NCBI RefSeq assembly: GCF_009905605.1
Contig: NZ_JAAAKZ010000007.1
Coordinates: forward strand, 179,181-243,180
Reading direction: 5' to 3'
From: Runella sp. CRIBMP
Lineage (GTDB): Bacteria > Bacteroidota > Bacteroidia > Cytophagales > Spirosomataceae
Length of the DNA stretch: 64,000 nt
The notes beneath the pieces were generated by a model. The model was not told where the DNA came from. It made no database searches and saw only the letters and a program-made list of their open reading frames with translations. Below, piece by piece: positions 44,988-53,576 of this stretch (positions are counted from its first letter, which is position 1; each line of letters opens with the position of its first letter). Both the position numbers and the translations under genes were made by a program.

Positions 44988-46601
44988 TTACCAACCGGGA
45001 TTTTGTTTCAACGCAGGGTTGAGCGATATTTCGTTGATGGGCAACGGCCACAAGTAATCTTTGGCAGGGTCAAACTTGCGGAAACTGGCGGCCTGCACCA
45101 AAATAAAGTTATCGGGTGTGAGGTTGACGGTCGCGGGTGGGAACTCTGATTTAAAGAAATAAATGCCTAAAATGGGCTTCGGAAGCTCAACTTCGGCAGT
45201 TTTCCAACGAATCAAATCCCAATAACGGAATCCTTCTTGGGCCAATTCTACGCGACGTTCGCGGCGGATTTCTTCGCGCATCGTCAGGCCATTGGTGGTT
45301 ACAAAAGCATTGGTCAATTTGGCTACTCCCGCGCGGGCCCGTAGGCGGTTGAGGGTTAAGTCAAGGTCGGCGTCGCTGATGGCGTTGTCCAACTCAAAAC
45401 GGGCCTCTGCGTAAGTAAGTAGTACCTCTGCATAGCGCAAAACAGGGCGGTCGATGCGCGATGCCTGCGTGTTCCAGTCGTCGACGTTGGCAAACTTGCG
45501 GAACATGTAACCCGTTTTATTGAACGAAAGGTTGGCTACGTCGAAGATGGGTTTGGTGGTCATCTGAGCGTCGCCACGTTTCATAAATGTGGCAATCATC
45601 CGGGCATCGCGGTTGGCAAATATCTCAATGGTGGCCGTTGGTGTTTTGTACAGCGGTGATTTTGTGATGGGCAATCCATCGCTCATTACGTATGAATCAG
45701 AAAGCGCTTTTGTAGGGTTGGTGTTGCCGTTTTCGATGGAGCCCCGGTAGTAAGCATGGGTTGAAACACGGTCAGTGATGGAAACTCCGTACTGGCGCAC
45801 CATGATATTTTCTCGGTTTTGACGGCCTTCTCCTTCGTATTGAAACAAGTTAAAATAGTTGCCAAACAAATCGTGCTGCTTACTGTCAATGACTGCTTTG
45901 GCGGCGTTGAAAGCGGCCGTTAAGTGCTTGACAGGGTCGCCTGAATTGTGAAATTTAGCCCGAGTCCCTTCAAACAACGCTACGCGAGCTTTAAATGCCA
46001 GAGCAGCTGTGTTTGATATGCGACCGTAATCGGCATTTCCCAACTGCGTAGGAGTTGGCAATTTTGAAGCAGCGAAATCTAAGTCTTGATACATTTGTTC
46101 AACAATCTGCTCACGTGGGGCCGCGGCGGCGGTTAGCTCGGGAGAATCATCGGTGAGCGTTTTCAAAATCAGGGGAACGTCGCCGTAGCGTTGTACCAAC
46201 GAAAAATAACCAAAAGCCCTAAAAAAGCGAGCCTCTGCAATGTACCGGTCAATGACCGTTACAGGAGCCGAAGTGGCACGTGGAGCTTTCTCAATGATGT
46301 TGTTGGCGGCTCTGATGAGCTGATACGGCGTGTTGTACGACCCGTCGGTAGATGGGGCCAAACGTGAGCCGTCGCTGATACCGTTTGACGATAAACCAAT
46401 GGCGTCGTCCGACCAGTTGTCGTCGGTATTAAACCCGGGCATCCAAGTGTACAGGTAATTGGCGGCTTGTTTAAGGTCAGATTCTGAGCGCCAGAAGGTA
46501 TCGTCGCTGATGGCGGTTTCGGGCAGGCGGTTCACTTCGCAGGCCGACAGTCCCAGCATCAATGCGAAAGTGTAAGCGGTATAATTAAGTATTTTTTTCA
46601 T
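44988..46601 (-). CDS. susD: SusD/RagB-type glycan-binding lipoprotein (2)
   Basis: A 537-residue SusD homologue with lipobox LSAC (C21). It shows PETAISDDTFWRSESDLKQAANYLYTW at the N terminus, the AEARFFRAFGYFSLVQRYGDVPLI helices and REEIRRERRVELAQEGFRYWDLIRW near the end, closing with NPALKQNPGW. It pairs with the 1149-residue SusC upstream (32-base gap). It is about 55 residues shorter than SusD1 and differs along its length, so the two pairs probably bind different ligands or different parts of the same glycan. Confidence 0.92.
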   Translation of the reverse strand: MKKILNYTAYTFALMLGLSACEVNRLPETAISDDTFWRSESDLKQAANYLYTWMPGFNTDDNWSDDAIGLSSNGISDGSRLAPSTDGSYNTPYQLIRAANNIIEKAPRATSAPVTVIDRYIAEARFFRAFGYFSLVQRYGDVPLILKTLTDDSPELTAAAAPREQIVEQMYQDLDFAASKLPTPTQLGNADYGRISNTAALAFKARVALFEGTRAKFHNSGDPVKHLTAAFNAAKAVIDSKQHDLFGNYFNLFQYEGEGRQNRENIMVRQYGVSITDRVSTHAYYRGSIENGNTNPTKALSDSYVMSDGLPITKSPLYKTPTATIEIFANRDARMIATFMKRGDAQMTTKPIFDVANLSFNKTGYMFRKFANVDDWNTQASRIDRPVLRYAEVLLTYAEARFELDNAISDADLDLTLNRLRARAGVAKLTNAFVTTNGLTMREEIRRERRVELAQEGFRYWDLIRWKTAEVELPKPILGIYFFKSEFPPATVNLTPDNFILVQAASFRKFDPAKDYLWPLPINEISLNPALKQNPGW

Positions 46602-46633
46602 TTTCGAAAGTGCTAAAATTTAAAATTCGGTGC

Positions 46634-49600
46634 TTAGAAAGAGACGTTCAAACCCACTGATGCCGTGGCAAAAAACGGATAGTCGTTTTCGACACCGTTG
46701 CGGGTTTCGGGGTCATAATAGCCTTGGAATGCTCCCAAGCCCGAAATTGTAAATAAATCTTGTCCTGAGAAGAAGAAGCGGGCGCGCTCAATTTTAACGC
46801 GCTTAGTCAACGTACTTGGCAGGGTGTAGCCTACTTGGAAGTTTTTAAGACGCATGTATTTGCCGTCCAAAATCCACTTGTCAGAGGCTACGTAGTTGTG
46901 CGTAGCACCCGTAAACGGACGAGGATAAAGGGCGTCAGGATTTTCGGGGGTCCAGTAGTCGGCGTGAATGGCCAAAGGTTGTTTCCAAGTTACCAAACGA
47001 GGGGCAATCGACTCGGTATTGGGACGGAAGCGACGTTTGCCAACTCCTTGGAAGAACACCATGAAGTCAAATCCCTTCCAATCAAATCCCAAGGTTGAGC
47101 CAAACAACAAACGGGGTTGGTCGGTGCCCAAAAACACTAAATCACCAAAATCTTCCACATTACCTTTGCCCACCGTGAGGCGGTTGTCACCGTTGCGGTC
47201 GATGTATTTTACGTCGCCTGGGCCTGTACGGTTATCTTGGAATGGAGAGGCTTTGACTTCATCGGCAGAGGTAAAATATCCAGCGGTTTGGTAGCCCCAA
47301 AGGGTATTGATGGGGTAGCCCTCAATAAGGCTGTTGAAGCCCGCATTGATAACTCGACGGCCCGAGAAATTGATGAGTTTGTTTTGGTTGTCGGAAAGAT
47401 TGAACGAAACATTGTAGTTGAAATCTTTGCCAATGCGGTCGCGGTAGCGCAGGTCAAGTTCCCAGCCCCATGATTTCAGTTCTCCGTTGTTTTTGCGCGG
47501 AGTGGCAATCCCGATGGTGGCGGGAAGCTGCTGCGGGGTGAGCATGTTCCGGTTGAATTTGACGTAATAATCAAAGTTGGCCTGCAAACGATTTTGGAAA
47601 AATCCAAGGTCAACCCCTCCGTTGGTGGTTTCGATGGTTTCCCAAGAAAGCGCCGCCGACGGAATAAACGTTTGACCGATAAAGGAAGCCCGGGCATCGC
47701 CCAACACAAGGTTTGAGCTTCTCGACAATTGGTTTAGGTAATCATAAAAGCCAAGGGTACTGCCCAACGCACCGCCCAAACGGCCCCATGAACCACGCAG
47801 TTTAAGCTCAGAGATAAACCCTAATGAGTTGGCAAACCACGCTTCGCGATGAACGTTCCAACCTACCGAGGCCGCAGGGAAAATTTGGGTACGCAGGCCA
47901 GGTGCAAGTTTAGAGCTTTCGTCCTGGCGAACCGTCACTTCAAATAAATATTTGTCGCTGAAATTATAGTTGAAACGACCAAAAATTGATTGAAATGCGT
48001 AGGTCCGGATGGTCTCGCTGTTGCTTTTGGTGGCGTCGTCGCCGAGGCTTAGCGTAGGTAAGTCGTTGCTTACAAGGTTGTTGGCTTGGGTAAACACACT
48101 TTCAAAACGGGAGTCTTCCCACTGATAGCCTCCCAATACGCTGAAGCGGTGTTTGTCGCCGATTTTGAAATTGTAATCTGCCAAGAACTGTAAATTCAAG
48201 TTTTTGGTCAAATCGCGGTTAACGCGGTACGAGTTTACTTGATTTATGTAGCGCGAGATGCTGTTGCGGCCCCACAAAGGAACCGTCCGGAAAAATGTGT
48301 TGCGGTTTTGGGGACGGAACTGCGTTCCTGCCACGGCCCGAAGGGTCAGGCCTTTTACGATTTCGGCGGCTTTGAGGGTAAAAGTTCCGTCAAAGAAGTT
48401 TTTGTCGAGATTGTTGTAGCCTCCCGATTCCAACTCAGCATAGGCCGACGCGGCCGAACCGGCGCCGTTGTAGCGTCCCTCAGGCGTGAAGAAAGGCGTT
48501 CGGGTACGTAGGCGATACACTTGGTATAAAAGTCCGCCGCCATCGGCTCCCGAAGAAGACTGGCGGGTTTGTTCGAGCGTATAGGCAATTCGGGTATCCA
48601 ACGAAAGGTGTTTGGTGAGCTGAGTGCCTAAGTTTACGCGCAGATTATAGCGTTTGTTGTTGTCGGGACCGACCTTAAAAACGCCTTGTTTTTCGTAATA
48701 ACCGCCCGAAATCATGAAGTTAAATTTATCCGTACCGCCGCGCGCTGTGATGTTGTGCGTACGCATGGAAGTATATTTCCGTAAAAGTTGGTCGGTAAGT
48801 GGCTCCTGATTGTAAAACAAATAGTTGTTGGTATCGGCAGGGTTGACCACGTACGGTACGTTGTTACGGATTTGTTCCAAATCAAACGCATTGTATTCTG
48901 GGCCCGCGCCTGCATTGAGTTGGCCTAAATTTACCAGATTGGCTTCATCCAATAAACTCAATCGTTCGGGCACATTGATGGCCCACTCGGTACCATATTG
49001 ACCCAAATAATCAAAAGTTACTTTGCCCGCTTTTCCTTTTTTTGTCGTTACTAATATTACCCCTCCCGCAGCCTGTGCGCCATAAATAGCAGCTGCAGCC
49101 GCATCTTTCAGCACACTCATGCTTTCTACGTCGTTGGGGTTCATGTTGAGGAGCGTGGAGCTGGGTACCGTTACCCCGTCCAAAATCACGAGGGGGGGCA
49201 CATCGCCGTTGGCGGTGGTTGCGCCCCTTATTTGCAGGTTGAGGCTTTCATTACCGGGCTGCCCCGTTACGCGGGTTACAATTAAGCCGGGGGTCGTTCC
49301 TTGAAGGGCGTTGGCTAAGTTGCTACTGGGGCGGTTTTGAATCATTTTGGAATCTACCGTCGACACGGCCCCCGTCAGATTTACTTTCTTTTGGGTTCCG
49401 TATCCTACCACCACGACCTCTTCGAGGCTTTTATCATCTACCACCAAGCTGATGTTGAAATTGGTCTGATTGCCCACCGTAATTTCCTGTTTGGCGTAGC
49501 CGATGTAGGAAAATACCAGCACCGATTTTTCATCCACTACCGAAATACGGAAGGCCCCCTGCGCGTCTGAGGTAGCTCCCCGGGTGGTTCCTCTCACTTG

Positions 49601-50083
49601 TACCGTTACCCCGACCAATGCCTCACCTTTTTCGTCGGTCACTTTACCGGTTACATTCCGGTCAATGGACTGATTCTGCAGAAGACTTGGGGTTTGGAGG
49701 GGTGTTTCGATAAACCCCACCGCTTTTTTGAAAAGGGCAATTTGTTTCCCTTTGGCCTCAAAACTGATGTTGAGCGGCGTCAGTACTTGCTCAAGTACTG
49801 ACTTTAGTTTTTCGTTTTGGGCGTTAATGTTAATTTTTTGATTGGCCTTGATTTCCTTAGGGTTGTAGATGAACCGCACGTTGGTGGTGCGTTCAAGGGC
49901 ACCCAATGTGCTTTTCAAATCCTCGTTGGAAAGCTTAAGGGTTACTTTTTGGTCAAGCATTTCCTGACCCACCGCGTCGTGCGCATAAGAGGCACTCATG
50001 CACAGAATGGCAATAATCATCTGTGTGAAGGAAATTCTCATGAGTGTTCGGAGAAGATTGGTTGTTTGGTAGAATTTATCCAT
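46634..50083 (-). CDS. susC: SusC/RagA-type TonB-dependent transducer (2), with STN domain
   Basis: The 1149-residue importer has a signal peptide (about 1-40), then an STN signalling domain (about 45-120, VTLKLSNEDLKSTLGALE to GKQIALFKK). Next come the carboxypeptidase-like domain (TGKVTDEKGEALVGVT), the plug (LEEVVVVGYGTQKKVNLTGAV; MSVLKDAAAAAIYGAQAAGG) and the barrel ending GLNVSF. STN domains contact the periplasmic part of FecR anti-sigma proteins, and a FecR gene lies 79 bases upstream. Substrate binding would thus raise expression of this transporter through the ECF sigma factor encoded next door. Confidence 0.93.
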   Translation of the reverse strand: MDKFYQTTNLLRTLMRISFTQMIIAILCMSASYAHDAVGQEMLDQKVTLKLSNEDLKSTLGALERTTNVRFIYNPKEIKANQKININAQNEKLKSVLEQVLTPLNISFEAKGKQIALFKKAVGFIETPLQTPSLLQNQSIDRNVTGKVTDEKGEALVGVTVQVRGTTRGATSDAQGAFRISVVDEKSVLVFSYIGYAKQEITVGNQTNFNISLVVDDKSLEEVVVVGYGTQKKVNLTGAVSTVDSKMIQNRPSSNLANALQGTTPGLIVTRVTGQPGNESLNLQIRGATTANGDVPPLVILDGVTVPSSTLLNMNPNDVESMSVLKDAAAAAIYGAQAAGGVILVTTKKGKAGKVTFDYLGQYGTEWAINVPERLSLLDEANLVNLGQLNAGAGPEYNAFDLEQIRNNVPYVVNPADTNNYLFYNQEPLTDQLLRKYTSMRTHNITARGGTDKFNFMISGGYYEKQGVFKVGPDNNKRYNLRVNLGTQLTKHLSLDTRIAYTLEQTRQSSSGADGGGLLYQVYRLRTRTPFFTPEGRYNGAGSAASAYAELESGGYNNLDKNFFDGTFTLKAAEIVKGLTLRAVAGTQFRPQNRNTFFRTVPLWGRNSISRYINQVNSYRVNRDLTKNLNLQFLADYNFKIGDKHRFSVLGGYQWEDSRFESVFTQANNLVSNDLPTLSLGDDATKSNSETIRTYAFQSIFGRFNYNFSDKYLFEVTVRQDESSKLAPGLRTQIFPAASVGWNVHREAWFANSLGFISELKLRGSWGRLGGALGSTLGFYDYLNQLSRSSNLVLGDARASFIGQTFIPSAALSWETIETTNGGVDLGFFQNRLQANFDYYVKFNRNMLTPQQLPATIGIATPRKNNGELKSWGWELDLRYRDRIGKDFNYNVSFNLSDNQNKLINFSGRRVINAGFNSLIEGYPINTLWGYQTAGYFTSADEVKASPFQDNRTGPGDVKYIDRNGDNRLTVGKGNVEDFGDLVFLGTDQPRLLFGSTLGFDWKGFDFMVFFQGVGKRRFRPNTESIAPRLVTWKQPLAIHADYWTPENPDALYPRPFTGATHNYVASDKWILDGKYMRLKNFQVGYTLPSTLTKRVKIERARFFFSGQDLFTISGLGAFQGYYDPETRNGVENDYPFFATASVGLNVSF

Positions 50084-50162
50084 GACAAAATAGTGGTTTT
50101 CTCATGGATGGCAGATGTAAAGCTAAGATACTTGTTTTTTAACGTTTTTTTTTGAAAAAGTT

Positions 50163-51254
50163 CTATTTACAGCCTCGACTGTGGATAATGATTTGACCAT
50201 CAACCATTTCGTAGGTAGAATGGGTGATTTTACAGATTAAATCAAGCTTGTCAAAAAGTGATTCGTCGGAGAGGTTGGCGGTGAGGTAGCAGGATTCCAT
50301 GGTCTTTGCGTCATAAATGACCGAAATGCCGTACATCTTTTCTACAAATTTAAACACTTGAGATACAGGAGTTTCTTCAAAAATGAATTCTTGTTTGGGG
50401 GCTTCAACCACTGCTTCGGGGGCCTCTACGATGGATTTGAAGAGGCGCTCTTCATTTTTTAAGAATGCAGCCTGTTGGTTGGGCGTCAGCACTACCCCAG
50501 CCATCATATTTTGTTGGGATTGTTTGGCTTTTTCGAGGTCTTTGCGGGTATAAACCGATACTTTCCCCGTTTTTACTTCCACTTTTGCCTCTTGGGCATC
50601 CGCAAAAGAATTGACCATAAAGCTCGTCCCCAAAACCTGCGTTGAAATATGGTGTGTGTAGACCCAGAATGGTTTTTGTGGATTTTTGGAAATGTCAAAA
50701 AACGCTTTTCCGTTCAAATATACTTCTCTTCGGGAGGCGTTGAAGGGGGTGGGATAACGCAGGCTGCTTTTAGGATACAACGTAACGGTGCTGCCATCTT
50801 CCAAACTGATTTTTTGCGGAATATTAGTCTGATTGGTGCTTTCTAGGTAGTTATTGGTAAGTTGTGGCAGGAATGAATCTTCCATCTCCGCTAGTGGAAG
50901 AGAAGGTGTGCTTAGGTATTTGTACAAGCCAAATCCTACCCCTACCACCAAAAGTATGGAGGCGGCCAAACGAAAGGCGGTGTTTTTCCAGAACGACACC
51001 ACGGGTTTTTCGGGGATGGTCACTATGAGTTGGGTAATCTGTTCCAACTCTGCTTGATTGAAGGTGGTTTCGTCGTTTTCAAGCGCCAACAAAAAGGCCT
51101 TGGCCAACTGTATTGTTTCGGCACAATCGGGATTTTGGTTCATCCACTCAGTCCAGTAATGGGTGCTTTCTGGTTCGTTGTCAAGAACCCACCGACGAAA
51201 GCGCTCATCGCGGGCAAAATCTTCGAATCGGTAGTTGCGATACAAAGTATTCAT
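50163..51254 (-). CDS. FecR-type anti-sigma factor
   Basis: The 363-residue inner-membrane protein has a cytoplasmic N-terminal part (1-90), a single membrane span (about 92-110, FRLAASILLVVGVGFGLY) and a periplasmic FecR domain (ISLEDGSTVTLYPKSSLRYP; REVYLNGKAFFDISK). The C-terminal DUF4974 domain (EFIFEETPVSQVFKFVEKMYGISV) is the region that meets the STN domain of SusC. It lies between the sigma factor gene (92-base gap) and susC2, the classical order for trans-envelope signalling. Confidence 0.9.
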   Translation of the reverse strand: MNTLYRNYRFEDFARDERFRRWVLDNEPESTHYWTEWMNQNPDCAETIQLAKAFLLALENDETTFNQAELEQITQLIVTIPEKPVVSFWKNTAFRLAASILLVVGVGFGLYKYLSTPSLPLAEMEDSFLPQLTNNYLESTNQTNIPQKISLEDGSTVTLYPKSSLRYPTPFNASRREVYLNGKAFFDISKNPQKPFWVYTHHISTQVLGTSFMVNSFADAQEAKVEVKTGKVSVYTRKDLEKAKQSQQNMMAGVVLTPNQQAAFLKNEERLFKSIVEAPEAVVEAPKQEFIFEETPVSQVFKFVEKMYGISVIYDAKTMESCYLTANLSDESLFDKLDLICKITHSTYEMVDGQIIIHSRGCK

Positions 51255-51346
51255 AGAGGAACGGTTTCGTTAAATTTGGCAGAGGCAAAGGGGGATTTCT
51301 TATAGATGGCAATAGGAGAAGAGAAATACTTGTTTTTTCAGGATTT

Positions 51347-51961
51347 TTAAAAAATAAACAAATCGAGTATCCCCAGCAAAGCATAGATTACCTGCCAATT
51401 TTGGCGGAATAACTTAAACGCCGTTTGCAATAAATTAGAGACGGATTGCGGATGAATATCCATGATTTGGGCGATTTCTTCGCGCTCCAAATTCTGGTAA
51501 AACTGCAAATAAATGGCTTCTCGTTGGCGTTTAGGGAGTTGGTTGAGTAGCGCGCCTATCTTGTGTTTGAGTTGGGCTTCGTGCTCTTCTTCAATCATCA
51601 ATCGTTCGTGCGGAAGTTCAATAAAATGCCAATTGTTTTCGAGGTCGAGGGGTTCGTCTTCCTTAATAATCTGCTGCCGAAATCCTTCGCGGAGCACCCT
51701 TTTCCGAACCGAACTCAACAGGTAGGCCCGCACACTGTCGGGTGTGCTGAGGCGGTCGCGGCGCTGCCATACTTCAATAAAAACTTCCTGAACACAATCC
51801 TTCACAAAATCTTCGTCGCGGACAAACTTGTAGCCGTAGTTTTGTAAAGGATTGAAGTATTTTTTGATGAGTTTACCCAAGGCCAACTCACTTCCGTTCT
51901 TCAACTGAAGCCAGAGCTGAAGATCAGAAAAGGTCGATTGGTTGTCGGGGAGTTTCACCAT
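51347..51961 (-). CDS. ECF sigma factor (FecI/SusC-linked type)
   Basis: A 204-residue RNA polymerase sigma factor with region 2 (ALGKLIKKYFNPLQNYGYKF; VQEVFIEVWQRRDRL) and region 4 (LPKRQREAIYLQFYQNLEREEIAQIM, then SVSNLLQTAFKLFRQ). It would be held by the FecR protein encoded next and released when SusC2 binds its glycan. It is preceded by the terminator of the GH88 gene, so it has its own promoter, perhaps weak, inside or after that hairpin. Confidence 0.9.
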   Translation of the reverse strand: MVKLPDNQSTFSDLQLWLQLKNGSELALGKLIKKYFNPLQNYGYKFVRDEDFVKDCVQEVFIEVWQRRDRLSTPDSVRAYLLSSVRKRVLREGFRQQIIKEDEPLDLENNWHFIELPHERLMIEEEHEAQLKHKIGALLNQLPKRQREAIYLQFYQNLEREEIAQIMDIHPQSVSNLLQTAFKLFRQNWQVIYALLGILDLFIF

Positions 51962-51979
51962 GAGTTTTCTTCGAAAAGA

Positions 51980-52013
51980 AGCCTTCCGAGAGCATCATAC
52001 TCTACGGAAGGCT
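51980..52013 (-). terminator. Terminator between the GH88 gene and the sigma gene
   Basis: AGCCTTCCGAGAG pairs with CTCT-A-CGGAAGGCT (13 pairs, one bulge). T tracts stand on both sides: TCTTTTC on the minus strand and a run of T on the plus strand. It ends the GH88 transcript. Confidence 0.7.
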
Positions 52014-52032
52014 GTTTTTTTTTAAGAATGGG

Positions 52033-53199
52033 TTATTTTTTTTGTTTGTTCAACGCATCATAACGAAGCAATCCTTCCAGATAATAATAATCAGCGTACA
52101 CCAGCGGCACATCAATCTCTGATTTCCCCAATTTATGACCAGTGCTATGTTGCAAAATAAAATGGTTGTTTTTGCCTAACTCGGCTTTATACGGTGCTTT
52201 TGACAGGTTTTCGAGCATTATGACCGCATCGTTGTAGTATTTTTTGGCGTCTTTGCCGCCGTAGGTGCTCAATTCCAGCAGGGCCGAGGCTGCGATCGCT
52301 CCCGCCGAAGCATCGCGCTCTTCGCCGGGTTTGCTGTAATCCCAGTACGGAATTTTATCGGCGGGTAGGGTGGGGTTGTTTAAGATAAAATCGGCGATGT
52401 TGCGCGCGTGGTCAAGGTATTTTTGGTCTTTAGTTTCGCGGTACATTACGGTGTAGCCGTACAATCCCCACGCCTGCCCGCGCGACCAAGCTGATTCGTC
52501 GGCGGCACCCTGGTGGTTTTTCTTGGCCAATACTTCGCCGTTTGGACCGTAGCACAATACGTGATAGGCGCTGTGGTCGGGGCGGTAGTGATTTTTGAGG
52601 GTATTGTCGGCGTGCGTTACGCTTAGGTTATAAAACTCCTTGTTGCCCGACTCGCGCGCGGCCCAAAACAAAAACTCTAGATTCATCATGTTGTCGATGA
52701 TAACGGGATAATCATACCCGCCTTTGAAGCTGTTCCAGGATTTAATCACGCCTCTTTTGGGGTCAAAACGTGTCGAAAGGGATTTGGCCCCCGTGAGCAT
52801 AATGGGCTTGTAGGCTTCGTTTTTGGTGAGGCGGTAGCCGTTGCCGAAGGGGCAATAAATCATAAAGCCTAGGTCGTGCGTGCCTGTGTTGTACTGCTCT
52901 TTTTCTACGGCCATGGTCCATTTGTGGGCGGCTTCTTTCCACTGTGGGGCTTTGTTGTATTCATAAATGTACCAAAGCGAACCTCCAAAAAATCCACTGC
53001 ACCACCAGTCCGATTTCATGTCGCGGGGAGTGCCGTCGGGATTGGTCGACTGCGGGAATTTCGTGAGGTCGGGGTGGGCGGCCAACATTCCTTCGTATTG
53101 TTTGGCGGCAAATTCAAATTCCTTTTTTACATCAATTTTTGGTTGGCTCTGGGCCGTAAAGGCCACTAGAACAAGGCAAAGAGATAATACTTTTTTCAT
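52033..53199 (-). CDS. Exported GH88 unsaturated glucuronyl hydrolase
   Basis: The enzyme removes the delta-4,5-unsaturated uronic acid left at the non-reducing end by polysaccharide lyases. It has 388 residues from the ATG at 53199; two codons upstream is only a TTG. The signal peptide is 1-19 (FTAQSQ). The toroid carries both aspartates typical of the family: D109 (GTHDLGF) and D169 (IIDNMMNLEFLFWA). HQGAADESAWSRGQAWGLYGY and DVPLVYADYYYLEGLLR complete the pattern. It is divergent from the LacI-type regulator with a strong operator between. Its presence shows the two heparinase-like proteins, or the BNR_4 protein, act as lyases in this locus. Confidence 0.9.
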   Translation of the reverse strand: MKKVLSLCLVLVAFTAQSQPKIDVKKEFEFAAKQYEGMLAAHPDLTKFPQSTNPDGTPRDMKSDWWCSGFFGGSLWYIYEYNKAPQWKEAAHKWTMAVEKEQYNTGTHDLGFMIYCPFGNGYRLTKNEAYKPIMLTGAKSLSTRFDPKRGVIKSWNSFKGGYDYPVIIDNMMNLEFLFWAARESGNKEFYNLSVTHADNTLKNHYRPDHSAYHVLCYGPNGEVLAKKNHQGAADESAWSRGQAWGLYGYTVMYRETKDQKYLDHARNIADFILNNPTLPADKIPYWDYSKPGEERDASAGAIAASALLELSTYGGKDAKKYYNDAVIMLENLSKAPYKAELGKNNHFILQHSTGHKLGKSEIDVPLVYADYYYLEGLLRYDALNKQKK

Positions 53200-53405
53200 C
53201 AACAAAGACGGTTAAAAGTTAGATAAATAAAATTGTTTAAAAATAGTAGAAAAGTACAAAAAATAAATTGATGAATAGTGTGACGTATAAAGGAGCTTTT
53301 TGGTGGCTAGACCCGAAAAAAGCTTGTTGCTGTTTTAAAACTAAGGAAAAATTGCAATTTAAGCGAGTAAAAAGGCAAAAAAATGGCTAATAATTTGTTG
53401 TGGTT
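53200..53405. other. Divergent promoter region, GH88 side
   Basis: The 377-base gap 53200-53576 holds no gene. This side is AT-rich and should contain the GH88 promoter, but I see no exact TAnnTTTG on the minus strand; a one-base-longer variant (TATTTTTTG) reads on the minus strand near 53259. Confidence 0.4.
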
Positions 53406-53437
53406 GTTTGCAAACGTAACCGCAAACGTTTGCGGTT
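53406..53437. promoter_or_regulatory. LacI operator cluster between GH88 and lacI genes
   Basis: The main site AACCGCAAACGTTTGCGGTT (53418-53437) is a perfect 20-base palindrome. Immediately left is another palindrome, GTTTGCAAAC (53406-53415), made of the same half-sites in the opposite order. The core is identical to 41048-41061 upstream of susC1. It is well placed to control both divergent genes. Confidence 0.8.
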
Positions 53438-53475
53438 TTTGTGAAAATGAATTTCAGGTCTTTAAAAAATTAAAT

Positions 53476-53483
53476 TATATTTG
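53476..53483 (+). promoter_or_regulatory. Promoter -7 box TATATTTG for the lacI-type gene
   Basis: TATATTTG matches TAnnTTTG, 38 bases after the operator and 93 bases before the regulator start codon. Confidence 0.45.
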
Positions 53484-53576
53484 TTTAAAAAAACGGGTGT
53501 AAAATCACATTTTCTTCGGCCTAAAAATTGTATGTTTTAACACCGTTTATTGTAAAAATGATATTTCCTAAAAACG

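Noticed and set aside
47666..47675. AAACGTTT core inside susC2, like the LacI-type operators
   Set aside because: Lies within coding sequence, lacks the outer G and C pairs of the strong sites and is far from any start codon.
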